Part shown: positions 9,613 through 18,337 of the stretch, piece by piece
Layout: every line of letters begins with the position of its first letter
Position numbering within the stretch: position 1 is the stretch's first letter
Assembly: GCF_002514735.1 (NCBI RefSeq)
Contig: NZ_KZ300476.1
Span: 124,001 to 188,000 of the forward strand
Source of the DNA: Sediminicola luteus
GTDB lineage: Bacteria; Bacteroidota; Bacteroidia; Flavobacteriales; Flavobacteriaceae
Length of the DNA stretch: 64,000 bases
Reading direction: 5' to 3'
The notes under the pieces: model-generated
What the model saw: only the letters and a program-made list of their open reading frames with translations
The model's database searches: none
Told to the model about the DNA's origin: nothing
Position numbers and translations under genes: made by a program

Positions 9613-10272
9613 ATGCAATACCCAAAAACACCTTTGAACAAAGTAGTACGCGGCAACAATAGGGCCCGGTACGACCAAAAAACCGTATTCGACATTCTAG
9701 ATGCCGGCTTTGTAGGCTTCGTCTCCTACAATTACGAAGAAAAAGCCATGAGTATCCCGATGGCCTATGCCAGGCTGGGCGAATCGGTCTATTTACATGG
9801 CTCTAGAAAGAACAGAATGCTCACCAGCTTGCTCCAACAGCAAGACGCCAGTATGACGGTTATGCATTTAGATGGTTTGGTCTTGGCGCGTTCGGGTTTT
9901 CACCATTCTGTGAATTATCGGTCGGTCACCTTATTCGGCCCTTTAACAGAAATTACGGATTCCGATGAAAAAAACACTGTATTAAAGGCCATCGTAGATC
10001 AAATGATACCAGACAGATACGAAAGTTTGCGCCCGATGAACGACAAAGAACGCAACGCAACTTTGGTTGTCGAACTAAAGATAGCATCGGCTTCGGCCAA
10101 GGTTCGTGATGTGGGGGTGTTGGATGAAAAGGAAGACATGGATTATCCGGTTTGGGCGGGTGTAATACCCATTAAACAAGTGGCATTACCCCCTATTGCA
10201 GATGAAAACCTTTCAGAAACGCTTCCTACCCCGGCCCACATTACCGATTATTACGAAAAACACCGCATATGA
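9613..10272 (+). CDS. Pyridoxamine 5'-phosphate oxidase-like flavin-binding protein
   Basis: A 219-aa split-barrel flavoprotein of the Pyridox_ox_2 (NimA-like) type. Visible marks are the N-terminal RARYDQKTVFDILDAG and the strand SVYLHGSRKNRML, which in relatives binds the FMN phosphate. Such proteins are usually of unknown substrate; they often bind FMN or heme and may reduce small molecules. It lies 56 bases after the DUF1272 gene and 71 bases before the acetyltransferase. Together with the divergent MocR regulator this is a commonly seen neighbourhood, suggesting MocR control. Confidence 0.85.
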   Translation: MQYPKTPLNKVVRGNNRARYDQKTVFDILDAGFVGFVSYNYEEKAMSIPMAYARLGESVYLHGSRKNRMLTSLLQQQDASMTVMHLDGLVLARSGFHHSVNYRSVTLFGPLTEITDSDEKNTVLKAIVDQMIPDRYESLRPMNDKERNATLVVELKIASASAKVRDVGVLDEKEDMDYPVWAGVIPIKQVALPPIADENLSETLPTPAHITDYYEKHRI

Positions 10273-10343
10273 TCATGTAAACAAGCCTAGTTCCTGGCTC
10301 TCGTAAATTTTTCGTAACTTATAGAACACCCAAACCAACAAGA

Positions 10344-10808
10344 ATGGAGAACTATAGCATGGAAGAAGCTGTTTACTTAAGAAGATTAAATGAAAACGAT
10401 GTCGAATCCCTAAGACAGCTTATCGGGCTTTTCCGAATGGTCTTCGAAGAGAATCCGAATGCCCTTCCTTCTAAAACATATCATCAAAAATTATTGGCCA
10501 ACCCGCATTTTTTGGCCTTTTGTGCCTTTGACCATCAAAAAGTCGTTGGGGGCATTACGGCCTATGAGCTTCAAAAATACGATCAAGAAGCCTCTGAAAT
10601 TTTTGTTTATGACATCGCCGTACATCCTGACTTTCATCGCAAGGGATTAGGAAAACAGCTGGTAGAGGCTTTGACCGAATACGGCAAGGCCCATAATGTA
10701 CAGGTCATTTTCGTTGGTGCCCATGAAGAAGACCAACATGCCCTCGACTTTTACCAGGCTACAGGGGGTAAAGGGGAAAAGGTGGTCTTATTCAATTACC
10801 AGCCATAA
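10344..10808 (+). CDS. GNAT N-acetyltransferase, AAC(3)-I-like
   Basis: A 154-aa single-domain GNAT acetyltransferase using acetyl-CoA. The acetyl-CoA loop appears as HPDFHRKGLGKQLV (Q/R-x-x-G-x-G type), preceded by the strand IFVYDIAV. The pattern YDIAVH followed by a C-terminal ALDFYQATGG resembles aminoglycoside 3-N-acetyltransferase type I proteins, and the N-terminal RRLNENDVESLRQL agrees. Actual aminoglycoside acetylation is not proven; many chromosomal homologues have other substrates. It belongs to the MocR-flanked cluster. ATG at 10359 is an alternative start. Confidence 0.85.
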   Translation: MENYSMEEAVYLRRLNENDVESLRQLIGLFRMVFEENPNALPSKTYHQKLLANPHFLAFCAFDHQKVVGGITAYELQKYDQEASEIFVYDIAVHPDFHRKGLGKQLVEALTEYGKAHNVQVIFVGAHEEDQHALDFYQATGGKGEKVVLFNYQP

Positions 10809-10814
10809 ACCTTT

Positions 10815-10822
10815 TAAATTTG
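10815..10822 (+). promoter_or_regulatory. Candidate -7 box upstream of the metallo-beta-lactamase
   Basis: TAAATTTG matches TAnnTTTG exactly, 51 bases before the ATG at 10874 and just after the stop of the acetyltransferase. No good -33 TTG was found, so this is only a candidate. Confidence 0.35.
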
Positions 10823-10873
10823 TTGGAATAAAGTAGGATTTGGTTTCTTTTCATTCGATCCACCATAAAGTTT

Positions 10874-11602
10874 ATGCGTTTTTACAGCTTACTCAGCGCC
10901 ATTATTTTTCCATTAACTATTCTTGGACAGGATACGGCACCAATTCTAGATTCAGATACACTTCGAATACGTCAACTAACTGCTAACACCTATGTTCATA
11001 TCAGTTATTTACCTACCGATAGTTATGGTAAAGTGGTTTGTAACGGCCTCATTTACGTTGATGGAGGCCAAGCTTTGGTTTTAGATAGTCCCACATCTAC
11101 CGAGGCCACCCAAATGTTGCTCCGTACTATTGAGCAGCAAATAAGGGCTAAGGTCATTGGCGTAGTGGCCAACCATTATCATGAAGACTGCACCGCGGGT
11201 CTTACCGTATTTCATGAAAAAGGAATTCCCTCCTATGCCCTGAACGAAACCTTGGTATTGGCAAAAGATAAAGGGAAGCCGGTACCCCAGCATGGCTTTG
11301 ATGAAAACCTGACCCTTAAAGTGGGCAACAAAGAAGTTCGTAACCGATTTTTTGGGGCAGCACATTCCAGGGACAATATCTGCTCATATCTTCCTTCTGA
11401 AAAGGTGTTGTTCGGTGGATGTCCGGTAAAATCCCTTGGAGCGGGCAAAGGCTATTTGGGCGATGCCGATACTGAACAATGGCCTAAGACCCTTACATTG
11501 GTAAAACAGGCCTATCCCGATATTGAAGTGGTCGTTCCGGGACATGGCAAATCTGGAGGGGTAGAACTTTTGGACTTTACCATCCAGTTATTTAAGAATT
11601 AA
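10874..11602 (+). CDS. Subclass B1 metallo-beta-lactamase
   Basis: A 242-aa secreted zinc hydrolase with an N-terminal signal peptide ending near residue 18 (LTILGQ). All six canonical B1 zinc ligands are present: H101, H103 and D105 in NHYHEDC, H164 in GAAHSRDN, C183 in FGGCPVK and H224 in VPGHGK. This gives complete 3H and DCH sites. The cysteine ligand and lysine two residues later (CPVK) fit B1 enzymes such as those intrinsic to Flavobacteriaceae. Such enzymes hydrolyse penicillins, cephalosporins and carbapenems in the periplasm. No mobile element, integron or resistance-gene cassette is nearby, so it is probably a resident chromosomal gene. It follows the AAC(3)-I-like gene by 65 bases. 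Confidence 0.9.
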   Translation: MRFYSLLSAIIFPLTILGQDTAPILDSDTLRIRQLTANTYVHISYLPTDSYGKVVCNGLIYVDGGQALVLDSPTSTEATQMLLRTIEQQIRAKVIGVVANHYHEDCTAGLTVFHEKGIPSYALNETLVLAKDKGKPVPQHGFDENLTLKVGNKEVRNRFFGAAHSRDNICSYLPSEKVLFGGCPVKSLGAGKGYLGDADTEQWPKTLTLVKQAYPDIEVVVPGHGKSGGVELLDFTIQLFKN

Positions 11603-11702
11603 ATGCAGTGGTATTGTTAGTATCAGATTATATGAATCCATTGTTTTCAGATTACCCTAATTGATTTTTTGTAACTTGGAAATTAGTAACCATGTCCATG
11701 TC

Positions 11703-12206
11703 ATGAAAAAGTTTTCCATTTTCCTTGTTCTTATAATTGCCTTTTCCTGTAAACAAAAAGAAGCCCCAACACCAAAAGAGGTTCCTGCCCCTACACCAAT
11801 AGTTGACAAATCAGCCTATAATGCCGAAAAAGCCAAAGCCTTTGGTGCCGATGAGTACGGAATGAAAAAATACATTTTCGCCTTTTTGAAAAAGGGTCCT
11901 AATCGTGATCAGGATTCCATTACAAAAGCGGAGTTACAACGGGCACATTTAAAAAACATCAATCGCTTGGCGGCCGAAGGAAAATTGGTCTTGGCCGGAC
12001 CCTTTTTCGGGGAAGAAAATTTGTTGGGACTCTATATTTTCAATGTTCCTGACCTAGCCACTGCCGAAGCCCTTGCCAATAGTGATCCTGCCATAAAAGC
12101 CGGCAGTTTAACCTTAGAGCTTAAAGAATGGTACGGTAGTGCCGCTTTAATGGAAGTCAATGAAATCCATGGCACTTTGGAAAAAAAGGACGTGGCCAGT
12201 GAATAG
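11703..12206 (+). CDS. YciI-like domain lipoprotein
   Basis: A 168-aa lipoprotein: signal MKKFSIFLVLIIAFSC with lipidated C16, a short proline-rich linker (KEAPTPKEVPAPTP), then a YCII-like ferredoxin-fold domain (about 55-150; KKYIFAFLKKGPNR, HLKNINRLAAEGKLVLAGPF). YciI-family proteins are small enzymes or dimeric folds of mostly unknown function; secreted lipoprotein versions are common in Bacteroidota. ATG 11703 is chosen because it starts exactly at the signal peptide; a longer TTG form from 11661 would place 14 non-signal residues in front. Confidence 0.8.
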   Translation: MKKFSIFLVLIIAFSCKQKEAPTPKEVPAPTPIVDKSAYNAEKAKAFGADEYGMKKYIFAFLKKGPNRDQDSITKAELQRAHLKNINRLAAEGKLVLAGPFFGEENLLGLYIFNVPDLATAEALANSDPAIKAGSLTLELKEWYGSAALMEVNEIHGTLEKKDVASE

Positions 12207-12333
12207 GACTAACATTCTCTAAGTAAAGCACTTAATTCATGTACACTTTTTCAATCATCGTGAAAAGGCAGCCCTTTACGCTTTTGAACCCTTAAAATTA
12301 CGTACATTATCGGCCGTTATACAAAACCGGCCT

Positions 12334-13746
12334 ATGGAAAAACCCATGTCCCCCAAAACGAACAACACCCCTTGGTACCTACGATTACCCCATTCGGTGG
12401 CCATGTTGTTCGGTATTATCCTTTTGGTTACCCTTTTTACTTATATTTTTCCGGCAGGCACCTATGAACGCATCATGGTAGCTGGTAAAAGCAGGGTGGT
12501 TCCGGGTTCTTACCAAACCATAGCCAATACCCCTGTTGGTTTTTTAGATATGTTCCGGGCCATTCCCTTAGGGTTTAAAGAGGCCGTAGAGATTATCTTT
12601 ATCGTGATCGCTGGGGGCATTATGTTCAGTGTCATGGAAAAGACCCATGCCGTTGAAAATGCGGTTGGTTCGTTAGTGAACAAATTAGGGGTTGAAAAAA
12701 AATACTTGATTATTGTTTTGGTCACCTTTACCTATGGTCTGCTTGGTGTAGCCGTAGGTTACGAGAACAATATCGCCTTGGTGCCGGTGGCGGCCGTTTT
12801 AAGTCTGGCCTTAGGGGGCGACCTAATCTTGGCGGCCGGAATATCGGTGGGGGCCATGACCGTCGGCTTTGGCCTATCGCCAATTAACGCTTACACCGTG
12901 GGTACAGGTCATAAAATTGCCGAATTACCCATGTTTTCCGGGGCTATTCTTAGAACCTTACTTTGCATGGCCGGACTCTCTGTTATGGCTTGGTACAATG
13001 TGCGCTATTTTAAACGTATTACCAAAAACCCCGAAAAGAGTTTGGGTAAAGGACTGAATATTGATGGGATATCACTTTCCAAACCCCTAGACCAATATCG
13101 GATGGATGCCAAAAGTATTACCGTGGTCTCCATTTTCTTAATCGGTTTACTGGTTATTATCTATGGGGTGTTCAACTACAAATGGTATATCAACGAACTA
13201 TCGGCCGTGTTTCTAATGATTACTTTGGCCGTGGGTCTGGTAAGTCAAATGAACGCCACCGATTTTAGCAAAACCATATTGGCAGGCGTGGCCCTAGCGG
13301 CTCCGGGTGCCTTTATGGTTGGCTACGCCACTTCGATAAAGGTGTTATTGGGTATGGGCAATATTAGCGATACGATCTCCTATACTTTATCGGAGTTGTT
13401 GCAAGACTTGCCCCTGCATGCCTCGGTAGTGGGTATGGCCGTGGCCCAGGGCATCATCAATTTTTTTATCCCTTCGGGTAGTGGGCAGGCCTTGGCCACC
13501 CTTCCGGTAATGATTCCCATGGGCGATGTGTTGGGCATTAGTAGGCAAACCACCATTTTGGCCTTTCAAATCGGCGATGGCCTTAGTAATTTATTAAATC
13601 CTACTTTGGGCGGACTTATAGCCATGCTCAGCATGTGCCGCGTGCCCCTCGACCGTTGGTTCCGGTTTATTTTTCCGCTTACACTTATGCTGTTCGCCTT
13701 AGCCACTGTGGCTTTGATCATTGCGGTTAGTATAAATTACAGTTGA
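12334..13746 (+). CDS. YfcC-family (DcuC superfamily) membrane carrier
   Basis: A 470-aa polytopic inner-membrane transporter with about 11-12 helices. The sequence fits YfcC/DcuC-like carriers: TYIFPAGTYER after helix 1, GGIMFSVMEKTHAVE, GYENNIALVPVAAVL and the conserved-looking FFIPSGSGQALATLPVM and LLNPTLGG near the C-terminus. Relatives include putative arginine/ornithine, dicarboxylate and short-chain acid carriers. The next gene encodes an ArgE-like deacetylase, so an N-acylated amino acid or ornithine-like substrate is a reasonable inference. No partner subunits are expected. Confidence 0.88.
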   Translation: MEKPMSPKTNNTPWYLRLPHSVAMLFGIILLVTLFTYIFPAGTYERIMVAGKSRVVPGSYQTIANTPVGFLDMFRAIPLGFKEAVEIIFIVIAGGIMFSVMEKTHAVENAVGSLVNKLGVEKKYLIIVLVTFTYGLLGVAVGYENNIALVPVAAVLSLALGGDLILAAGISVGAMTVGFGLSPINAYTVGTGHKIAELPMFSGAILRTLLCMAGLSVMAWYNVRYFKRITKNPEKSLGKGLNIDGISLSKPLDQYRMDAKSITVVSIFLIGLLVIIYGVFNYKWYINELSAVFLMITLAVGLVSQMNATDFSKTILAGVALAAPGAFMVGYATSIKVLLGMGNISDTISYTLSELLQDLPLHASVVGMAVAQGIINFFIPSGSGQALATLPVMIPMGDVLGISRQTTILAFQIGDGLSNLLNPTLGGLIAMLSMCRVPLDRWFRFIFPLTLMLFALATVALIIAVSINYS

Positions 13747-13763
13747 AAGCGTTTTAAATAGCG

Positions 13764-13798
13764 TATAGAATATAGAACATAGAAAATAGAGGATAGAC
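13764..13798. repeat. Five tandem degenerate heptamers, consensus NATAGAN
   Basis: Between the carrier and the deacetylase genes the sequence reads as consecutive 7-base units TATAGAA, TATAGAA, CATAGAA, AATAGAG and GATAGAC, all with the core ATAGA in the same register. Purine-rich heptamer arrays of this kind occur in intergenic DNA of flavobacteria. Role unknown; could vary by slippage. Confidence 0.6.
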
Positions 13799-13846
13799 AA
13801 GTAGGAAAGCAGAACCTTCAAAGTTCCCATAAGAATACAAAACAAC

Positions 13847-14998
13847 ATGCACGTAGAAGACATACTTAAAAAATTAGTTTCCTTCCCGGTTTTGGGCGGG
13901 CAATCGAATTTGGCCATTTTGGAATGGATCCAAAGTTATATTGAAGGCTATGGGATTACCACCACTTTGGTACCGAACCAAGAGGGCAGCAAGGCCTCAT
14001 TACATTGTCGTATTGGTCCGGCCGTAGACGGTGGAAGCATTCTTTCGGGCCATATGGATGTGGTTCCGGTGGAAGGCCAAGACTGGCATACCGACCCCTT
14101 TGTTTTGACCGATAAAGGCGACGGCAAACTCTACGGTCGCGGTTCTTGTGATATGAAAGGCTTTTTGGCCTGTTGTTTGGCCGTATTACCCGAAATGGTG
14201 AAAGCTACGTTAACCAAGCCTATTTACTTTGCCTTTTCTTATGATGAGGAAATCGGTTGTTTGGCCGCCCCTGAACTGGCCGAACATATCAACACCTTTT
14301 ATACCGAAAAACCCAAGTACGCCCTAATTGGCGAACCTTCGTTGATGCAACCCATTGTGGGCCAAAAAGGCATTTATATTATGAAGGTTACCGTTGAAGG
14401 CTCTGCCGGGCATAGTAGCCGTATTCGACAAGAAGTCAGTGCGGTTCACGAAGCGGCCCGACTCATTTTATGGCTCGAAGACCGTATGAACCGATTGGTA
14501 GAGGCCGGTCATTTAGATGAAAGGTTCCACCCGCCCCATACCTCGTTCCATATTGGTATGGTTCAAGGGGGTGTAGCGCCCAATGTAATTGCCGATAAGG
14601 CCCATTTCTTTGTGGATATTAGAACCATTCCACAAGATAAATTGGCGGACTTGATAGCAGAGTTCGAAGCACATTGTAAAATTGAGGAAGCACGTTTACA
14701 AAAAACATTTGCCGGTTCACGTATCCGAATTGAAGAAGACCACCCACCCGTACCGCCATTAGACACCACCAACGATGCCGAAGTGGTAGCGCTGATCAAA
14801 AGCATTTCGTGCCGACAAGATGTGGGAACAGTAGCCTATGCAGCCGAAGCCGGACAATTTGCAGAAGCCGGTTTCCAAAGTGTTATCTGTGGTCCAGGTT
14901 CCATTGCCCAAGCCCATAGGGCCAACGAATTCATCGCCAAAGACGAATTGCAAAAAGGCGTGGAAATGTTGCAAAAGCTGGTAGCCCTTTCGAGTTAA
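13847..14998 (+). CDS. argE: Acetylornithine deacetylase-like M20 metallopeptidase
   Basis: A 383-aa cytoplasmic M20-family zinc deacetylase of the ArgE/DapE type. Motifs seen: LSGHMDVVPV with metal ligand H69 and D71, LYGRGSCDMKG with bridging D102, and SYDEEIGCLA with the catalytic/metal E134-E135 pair. The dimerisation-domain histidine region GSAGHSS lies near residue 186. The product likely removes an acyl group from N-acetylornithine or a related amino acid. It follows a YfcC-type carrier by 100 bases, suggesting import and deacylation of an N-acyl amino acid rather than arginine biosynthesis, where no other arg gene is present here. Confidence 0.85.
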   Translation: MHVEDILKKLVSFPVLGGQSNLAILEWIQSYIEGYGITTTLVPNQEGSKASLHCRIGPAVDGGSILSGHMDVVPVEGQDWHTDPFVLTDKGDGKLYGRGSCDMKGFLACCLAVLPEMVKATLTKPIYFAFSYDEEIGCLAAPELAEHINTFYTEKPKYALIGEPSLMQPIVGQKGIYIMKVTVEGSAGHSSRIRQEVSAVHEAARLILWLEDRMNRLVEAGHLDERFHPPHTSFHIGMVQGGVAPNVIADKAHFFVDIRTIPQDKLADLIAEFEAHCKIEEARLQKTFAGSRIRIEEDHPPVPPLDTTNDAEVVALIKSISCRQDVGTVAYAAEAGQFAEAGFQSVICGPGSIAQAHRANEFIAKDELQKGVEMLQKLVALSS

Positions 14999-15138
14999 AT
15001 CAAGTTGTAAGGCATCCGAATACGGGACAACCATACTAGAAAGCTAGCTTGAGCATCGACCTTGGCTATTTCTAGCAAATAGTGGCAAATTGCCATGGTA
15101 TTACTCAAATGTATCACATCGGAAACAACCGACATAAA

Positions 15139-16905
15139 TCAATATTGGATCAAATAACGTAAGGCTTGGTGTTGCCCGCAGGTTTTGACGACTACTTTTT
15201 GGGCTTCCGATAAATACTCCCATTCCGAAACGTCCAAAAATTGACCGTTCATACGGATGTTTTTTGGCGGTTTGGCCGAATGCCACCTTAAAATATGGGG
15301 CGAAATGCCCCCCTGCATATGCACTTCCAATTCATCGTTGTCTAGACGATACGATATTTCGGTAGAACCGCCATGCTCTTTATAATCGGTAAAGCGATGC
15401 GTGCCAGCTTTCGGATACATCAAATACGTACGGAAACCCTCGGACGCCTTATCCCCAAACCCCGTATAATCGCGGGAGACATTCATGGGTATGATCGCCC
15501 CTTCACGAACATAGACCGGAAATTCATCCATGGGATAATCCTTCTTTATATTTTGATTGCCGCCCAAGAGCGCCGCATCGTCAAAGAGGTATCGCCATTG
15601 CCCCTCAGGAAGGCTCACCTCCCTAAAGGTATCATCGACATAAATAGGGGCCACCAAAAAATCTTCCCCGAACATATAGTGATAATCCCCATTCTCCAAA
15701 GGGGTCTGTAAGCGCCTTCCCCCGGTATGGGCCGTATGTACATAATGGTACATATAGGGGACCAATTCGGTATGTAACCAAGAGAATTTCCGGATTACCT
15801 TCAATTCTTCCTGCGATCGCTTCCACAGCCTGCGTTCTCCATGGCCGCCATTCATAAACAACCCACAAAAGGCAGAGAACTGGGCCCAACGCATATAGAG
15901 ACGTGGCGGAATGGTACCCCCGGAAAATCCGGCCACATCGGATCCGATGACACTATAGCCTTTCTTGGCACTTCGTAATATACTTTTAATGGCCGCTTCA
16001 AAGCCTTGTACCCCATCCAATGCCTTATCCTTAGCATCTCCTTCCCCACTTCCCTTCCATTGGTGTTCTTGGTCGCCCACCCAGTTTACCGGAGAGGCAT
16101 CTATAGGTGCAAAGCCTTCGGGATGGTAGCCCCTATCCATAGATCGGCTCAAAGTCACAAAATCGGGACTAGACTTCAACCCGTTTTCGTATTCCTTTCG
16201 GTAATACAGATTCATATACTTACGGGTACTGATAATACCTTGATGGCTTTTTTTATAAAACAAGGGTAATGGACCTAGCTCGGTCCAGAACAAGGTTGCC
16301 GCACCGTCCAGTTTCCAACCATCTATCCCCCAATCCAGAAGGGGTTGTTGTTTCGCATGCCACCATTGGCGCGCTTCAGGATGGGTATAATCTAAAAAAC
16401 CACCTTTTCCTTTCCACCATTTGTTCGGCTTGGATCCCCCAATCACATAACCTTTTTCCGCAATGGAATCGAACCAAATTTTTGAATTGGTAATATGGGT
16501 GTCCTTACTGCTTTCATTGACCATGGAGGTCAACCAAAGTACCACTCGATAACCGTCGTTCTGCAGACGGCCGAACCATTTTTCGGACTCGGGATAACGC
16601 AAGGTATCTACTTCAAAATCGTTATAACGTAAAGACCACGGACTATCGATTATTATGGTGCGTACCGGAATATCGTGTTCGGCATACCCGGCCAGTAATT
16701 CATCTACATATTCCGCCGTATTCACATCGTCTTCCCAAAGCCAACATTCCAAGGCCCAAGCCGGGGTCAATGGCGGATTGCCCTGACGCTGTCCATTAAA
16801 CGGTATCCCCAAAAACGGATAAAAAAACAATACATAGGAAAGCAGGGCCAAAACCAGCAACACCCCAAAACCCCACTTGATTATGCTGCGAAACTTAGGG
16901 CGCAT
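15139..16905 (-). CDS. Glycoside hydrolase family 31 (alpha-glycosidase), membrane-anchored
   Basis: A 588-aa GH31 enzyme with an uncleaved-looking N-terminal membrane helix (IIKWGFGVLLVLALLSYVLF) so probably anchored with the catalytic domain outside the cytoplasm. The TIM barrel contains the nucleophile D200 in WKLDGAA and acid/base D323 in GSDVAGFSGG, with RWAQFSAFCGLF following. GH31 covers alpha-glucosidases, xylosidases and galactosidases; the K-L-D-G nucleophile motif differs from the common D-M-N-E form, so the sugar is not predicted. ATG 16905 is chosen over an upstream in-frame ATG at 16956 because it puts the membrane helix near the N-terminus; it overlaps the upstream PHP gene by 11 bases. 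Last gene of a four-gene minus-strand operon. Confidence 0.88.
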   Translation of the reverse strand: MRPKFRSIIKWGFGVLLVLALLSYVLFFYPFLGIPFNGQRQGNPPLTPAWALECWLWEDDVNTAEYVDELLAGYAEHDIPVRTIIIDSPWSLRYNDFEVDTLRYPESEKWFGRLQNDGYRVVLWLTSMVNESSKDTHITNSKIWFDSIAEKGYVIGGSKPNKWWKGKGGFLDYTHPEARQWWHAKQQPLLDWGIDGWKLDGAATLFWTELGPLPLFYKKSHQGIISTRKYMNLYYRKEYENGLKSSPDFVTLSRSMDRGYHPEGFAPIDASPVNWVGDQEHQWKGSGEGDAKDKALDGVQGFEAAIKSILRSAKKGYSVIGSDVAGFSGGTIPPRLYMRWAQFSAFCGLFMNGGHGERRLWKRSQEELKVIRKFSWLHTELVPYMYHYVHTAHTGGRRLQTPLENGDYHYMFGEDFLVAPIYVDDTFREVSLPEGQWRYLFDDAALLGGNQNIKKDYPMDEFPVYVREGAIIPMNVSRDYTGFGDKASEGFRTYLMYPKAGTHRFTDYKEHGGSTEISYRLDNDELEVHMQGGISPHILRWHSAKPPKNIRMNGQFLDVSEWEYLSEAQKVVVKTCGQHQALRYLIQY

Positions 16906-18337
16906 GTTTTTTCTTTTTAGGCCGCCAATACCCCAAATACAACAAGGCAAGGCCATACCCGAACAAAAACCCGCCTACCGCTAACAAAATGCCGCTGTAC
17001 TCGGTATACACCTTGCTATAGCCTGGTATTCCGGTAGCACGACTTCCGTACAACAATCCCAAAGCCAACATAAACCCGGCACTCAACAAGGTCACTAAAG
17101 GAAAAAGTGTTTTGCTATGCTGGGTCTTGACAAAGCGTTTGCGTAGCGTAAAGCCCATAAAAAGCCAACCCCACCACGACAGGATTTGCCACGTATTCAA
17201 CGTCCTGAAATAATTGAACAGCGTATGCCAAGGTGACCAGAACAGATTTTGATTTGGGTAATAGGGTCGGTCTATATATTTCAAAATACGTAAACGGGTG
17301 GTATCTGCGCTACGTATAATATCGAGTACCGACTTTTCCTTTTCCTTGGGATTCAGCTTGTCCCATTCAGGAATTTTAAAAGCATTCCATAAGGAGCATG
17401 CCCTACCGTAGCCATGGAAGTCAGCCCCGCCCACCATAGCCAGACCATGGGCTTCGCAAAAACTTCGTATATCGTTATGGATAGCAGGGTCGTAGAACAG
17501 GTCTTCTGCCGTGTTTTCGAGTTCAAATCCGTCTGCACCTAGGGCCAAGTAGCTTTCTTTACTATTTCCTTTCCCATCGAACCAATGGTTCATGAGCACT
17601 ACTCCACCATGGGCATGCGTAGAATCGATGGCTTGTTGATCGGTAAACCCCTTCGTTGAAAAACTACCGTTCAGGCCTAACAAGCTCATATGGTTCGTGC
17701 CCGAAAACTCCTGGCCTACGAACACCAATGGCACCATGGGAAACCCACCTTGGCGTTGTGCTTCTGCAAAAGCCAAACTTTCCTGATGGTTTTTATGATC
17801 GGTAATAAAAAAGGCATCGAATCCGTTGCGTTTATGCCATTGCCACATGCCCTGCTGATCGATCAAACCATCATGACTAAAATCGGTATGGCAGTGGGTG
17901 GTCACCAAAACCTCTTGGCCACTGTTATTCACAATGGTGTTATTGGGCCATAGAATGAACAAAACCGCCACGAACACCGCAAAGCAAATACCCATTAGGG
18001 CCGGGATACGGGCCAAAACCCGACCGATATACCCTTTACGACCTTCCTTGGTAAGCATACCAAAACGAAGGGTTTTCACCAAAACATAGATACCCAAAAT
18101 CCAGATGGGATAATACACCGATTCCTCCAAAAAATACAAGGAGCGATCCAAGAACAAGATTAGGCCGATAAAAGGCTCGAATACCATTCGGACGGTTTCG
18201 ATCTTAACTGAATACTCAGCCGGGGCCGTTTTATGGAGTACATCCCAAATATGGACTTGAAATGGCAGGAAAAAGGCAATGAAACCTATTCCCAAACCCA
18301 GCCAAACTATCGGTTTTCGTATAAAGGCCTTAATCAT
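16895..18337 (-). CDS. Membrane protein with extracytoplasmic PHP-type metallo-phosphoesterase domain
   Basis: A 480-aa protein: about three or four N-terminal membrane helices (residues ~1-150), a PHP domain, then three C-terminal helices. The PHP metal motifs are clear: CHTDFSHDG, FITDHKNH, GQEFSGTNHM, MNHWFDG and GGADFHGYG. PHP proteins are usually cytoplasmic phosphoesterases or part of polymerases; here the domain sits between membrane segments and probably faces the periplasm. The start ATG at 18337 overlaps the symporter stop by 8 bases, and the end overlaps the GH31 start, so translation is coupled. Its substrate is unknown, and linkage to sugar transport suggests a phosphorylated or esterified glycan. 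Confidence 0.8.
   Translation of the reverse strand: MIKAFIRKPIVWLGLGIGFIAFFLPFQVHIWDVLHKTAPAEYSVKIETVRMVFEPFIGLILFLDRSLYFLEESVYYPIWILGIYVLVKTLRFGMLTKEGRKGYIGRVLARIPALMGICFAVFVAVLFILWPNNTIVNNSGQEVLVTTHCHTDFSHDGLIDQQGMWQWHKRNGFDAFFITDHKNHQESLAFAEAQRQGGFPMVPLVFVGQEFSGTNHMSLLGLNGSFSTKGFTDQQAIDSTHAHGGVVLMNHWFDGKGNSKESYLALGADGFELENTAEDLFYDPAIHNDIRSFCEAHGLAMVGGADFHGYGRACSLWNAFKIPEWDKLNPKEKEKSVLDIIRSADTTRLRILKYIDRPYYPNQNLFWSPWHTLFNYFRTLNTWQILSWWGWLFMGFTLRKRFVKTQHSKTLFPLVTLLSAGFMLALGLLYGSRATGIPGYSKVYTEYSGILLAVGGFLFGYGLALLYLGYWRPKKKKHAP

Noticed and set aside
11161-11220. Possible loss of the first zinc histidine in the metallo-beta-lactamase (NHYHED read as N-x-H-x-D)
   Set aside because: Re-reading the codons shows the canonical motif is H-Y-H-E-D, preceded by asparagine, so all ligands are intact.
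15000-15138. Palindromes AAGCTAGCTT and TGGCAAATTGCCA between argE-like and GH31 genes as terminators
   Set aside because: No T-runs and almost no loop; not convincing as intrinsic terminators.
15373-16493. Plus-strand open frames opposite the GH31 gene
   Set aside because: They are antisense frames of a well-supported enzyme, have no domain signs and low-complexity or Cys/His-rich odd composition.
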